Origin: Rhodomicrobium sp. R_RK_3
Lineage (GTDB): Bacteria; Pseudomonadota; Alphaproteobacteria; Rhizobiales; Rhodomicrobiaceae
Length of the DNA stretch: 64,000 bases
Direction of reading: 5' to 3'
NCBI RefSeq assembly: GCF_002198715.1
Contig: NZ_MWLK01000006.1
Location: forward strand, 247,294 to 311,293
The position numbers and the translations under genes were made by a program. This document shows, piece by piece, positions 63,212-64,000 of the stretch (within the stretch, counting starts at the first letter, position 1; every line of letters begins with the position of its first letter). The notes beneath the pieces were generated by a model. It saw nothing but the letters and a program-made list of their open reading frames with translations, did not search any database and was not told the DNA's origin.

Positions 63212-64000
63212 TCACAATTCAAGCGCGGCCCAGCGCTCGGCGTCCTGGCCTCTGAGCGGATCGAGACTCGCGGCGCCCGCCTGCTCCATCGCCGCGATCA
63301 GCCGCTGCTTGATCCCGCCGATCAGCCCGCCGCCTTCATAGATCATCCCCGTATAAAGCTGGACCAGCGACGCTCCGGCGCGGATCTTGGCCAGCGCCGC
63401 CTCGCCCGAATCCACCCCGCCGACTCCGATCAGCGGCACCCTGCCTTCGGTCAGCAGATGCACCTTGGCCAGCACTCGCGTCGCGCGCTGGAACAGCGGC
63501 CGTCCGGACAGGCCGCCCGCCTCGGCCCGATAGGACGCGCGGGGGATTTCGGCGCGTGAGATCGTGGTATTGGTGAGGATGATGCCGTCGACCCGATGCG
63601 CCATCAGGCAGGCGACGACCGGCGGCAGATCATCGTCATGGATATCGGGCGCGAGCTTGACCAGGATCGGACGGCGCGGCTTCCCGGCGGTCAGCGTCTC
63701 GCGCTCGCGCATCAGCCGGGTGAGCAGCGCGTCGAGACGGTCCGGCGCTTGCAAATCGCGCAGGCCGGGCGTGTTGGGCGAGGAGATGTTGACGGTGAAG
63801 TAGTCGGCAGCGCTGTAGAACACGGCAAGCCCGGCGGCAAAATCCTCGATCGGCTCGGCGCTGTCCTTGTTCGCCCCGATATTGACGCCGACAACGCCAG
63901 CCGGCCGGGTCGCCAGCCGCGCCATCGCCGCCGCATGGCCGCCGCTGTTGAAGCCGAGCCGGTTGATGACGCCGCGCTCGCGGATCAGGCGGAAGACGCG
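63212..64000 (-). CDS. pyrD: dihydroorotate dehydrogenase (quinone), 5' end beyond the window
   Basis: Partial: the C-terminal ~260 residues are present and the start lies past the right edge. Visible features are RLGFNSGGHAAA, VGVNIGANKDS, DYFTVNISSPNTPGLRDLQ (with the catalytic Ser of class 2 enzymes at NISSPNT), LVKLAPDI, TNTTISR, and LIGVGGVDSGE/GASLVQLYTG for phosphate and FMN binding. It oxidises dihydroorotate to orotate at the membrane with ubiquinone in pyrimidine synthesis. Confidence 0.94.
   Translation of the reverse strand, partial: RVFRLIRERGVINRLGFNSGGHAAAMARLATRPAGVVGVNIGANKDSAEPIEDFAAGLAVFYSAADYFTVNISSPNTPGLRDLQAPDRLDALLTRLMRERETLTAGKPRRPILVKLAPDIHDDDLPPVVACLMAHRVDGIILTNTTISRAEIPRASYRAEAGGLSGRPLFQRATRVLAKVHLLTEGRVPLIGVGGVDSGEAALAKIRAGASLVQLYTGMIYEGGGLIGGIKQRLIAAMEQAGAASLDPLRGQDAERWAALEL

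Noticed and set aside
63028-63222. 64-codon minus-strand frame with VIPAKAGIQ/WIPAFAGMT peptides
   Set aside because: These peptides are the translation of a dispersed inverted repeat, not a gene.

Overview
The window is a GC-rich chromosomal segment from an alphaproteobacterium, most likely a Hyphomicrobiales (Rhizobiales) relative. Markers for this are the cell-cycle response regulator CpdR, an NDUFA12-type complex I subunit, a BA14K-family protein, a B12-dependent ribonucleotide reductase, a DUF6460 protein, the TauE/SafE-TIGR02186 pair and a PdeM-like protein. There is no phage, IS element or CRISPR array. Most of it is ordinary chromosome, with one large accessory catabolic region at about 18.6-38 kb.

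Layout. 0.3-3.2 kb: a GMC oxidoreductase divergent from an excisionase-type HTH/GAF regulator. 3.4-10.3 kb: a tightly overlapping minus-strand locus (GlpQ-type membrane domain protein, DUF4129, DUF4350, MoxR ATPase, DUF58, SpoIIM, RDD), i.e. a MoxR/DUF58 envelope-stress type system. 10.4-12.9 kb: a possible small RNA, then a Crp/Fnr regulator divergent from a class III nucleotide cyclase. 13-18.3 kb: EttA, a hydrolase, a LOG protein, an EamA exporter, SufA and a BA14K protein.

18.6-26.4 kb holds the most interesting locus. Six translationally coupled minus-strand genes encode a Rieske oxygenase with the Glu-type site of quaternary-ammonium demethylases, a [2Fe-2S] ferredoxin, a Cys/Met-metabolism PLP lyase, an opine-oxidase-like FAD/[2Fe-2S] subunit, its DAO-type partner, and an MSOX-like flavoenzyme. 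A LysR regulator is divergent. Next to it is a complete oligopeptide/opine-type ABC importer (26.5-32.1 kb). A membrane di-iron desaturase, a signal-less PhnD-like binding protein and an XRE regulator follow (32.3-35.2 kb), then a 2-hydroxyacid dehydrogenase and an orphan Bug-type binding protein. I infer import of a betaine or N-methylated (possibly opine-like) amino acid, oxidative N-demethylation or imine formation, and beta/gamma-elimination of its side chain. The substrate is unknown.

37.9-42.4 kb: an AprA/AprB-like flavoprotein-ferredoxin pair with a HEAT-repeat protein, divergent from an SsuA-type binding protein. The flavoprotein has a one-base frameshift in a homopolymer. 43-64 kb is housekeeping: tRNA-Leu(GAG), LipB, a PEP-mutase-family protein, a thiolase, NDUFA12, NrdJ, CpdR, YjbQ, a PodJ-like SEL1 protein, TauE/SafE + TIGR02186, an isochorismatase-family hydrolase, LysE, GNAT, a PdeM-like protein with a degenerate metal site, DUF6460, MATE, and a truncated PyrD at the right edge. 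Several intergenic gaps carry REP-like inverted repeats.
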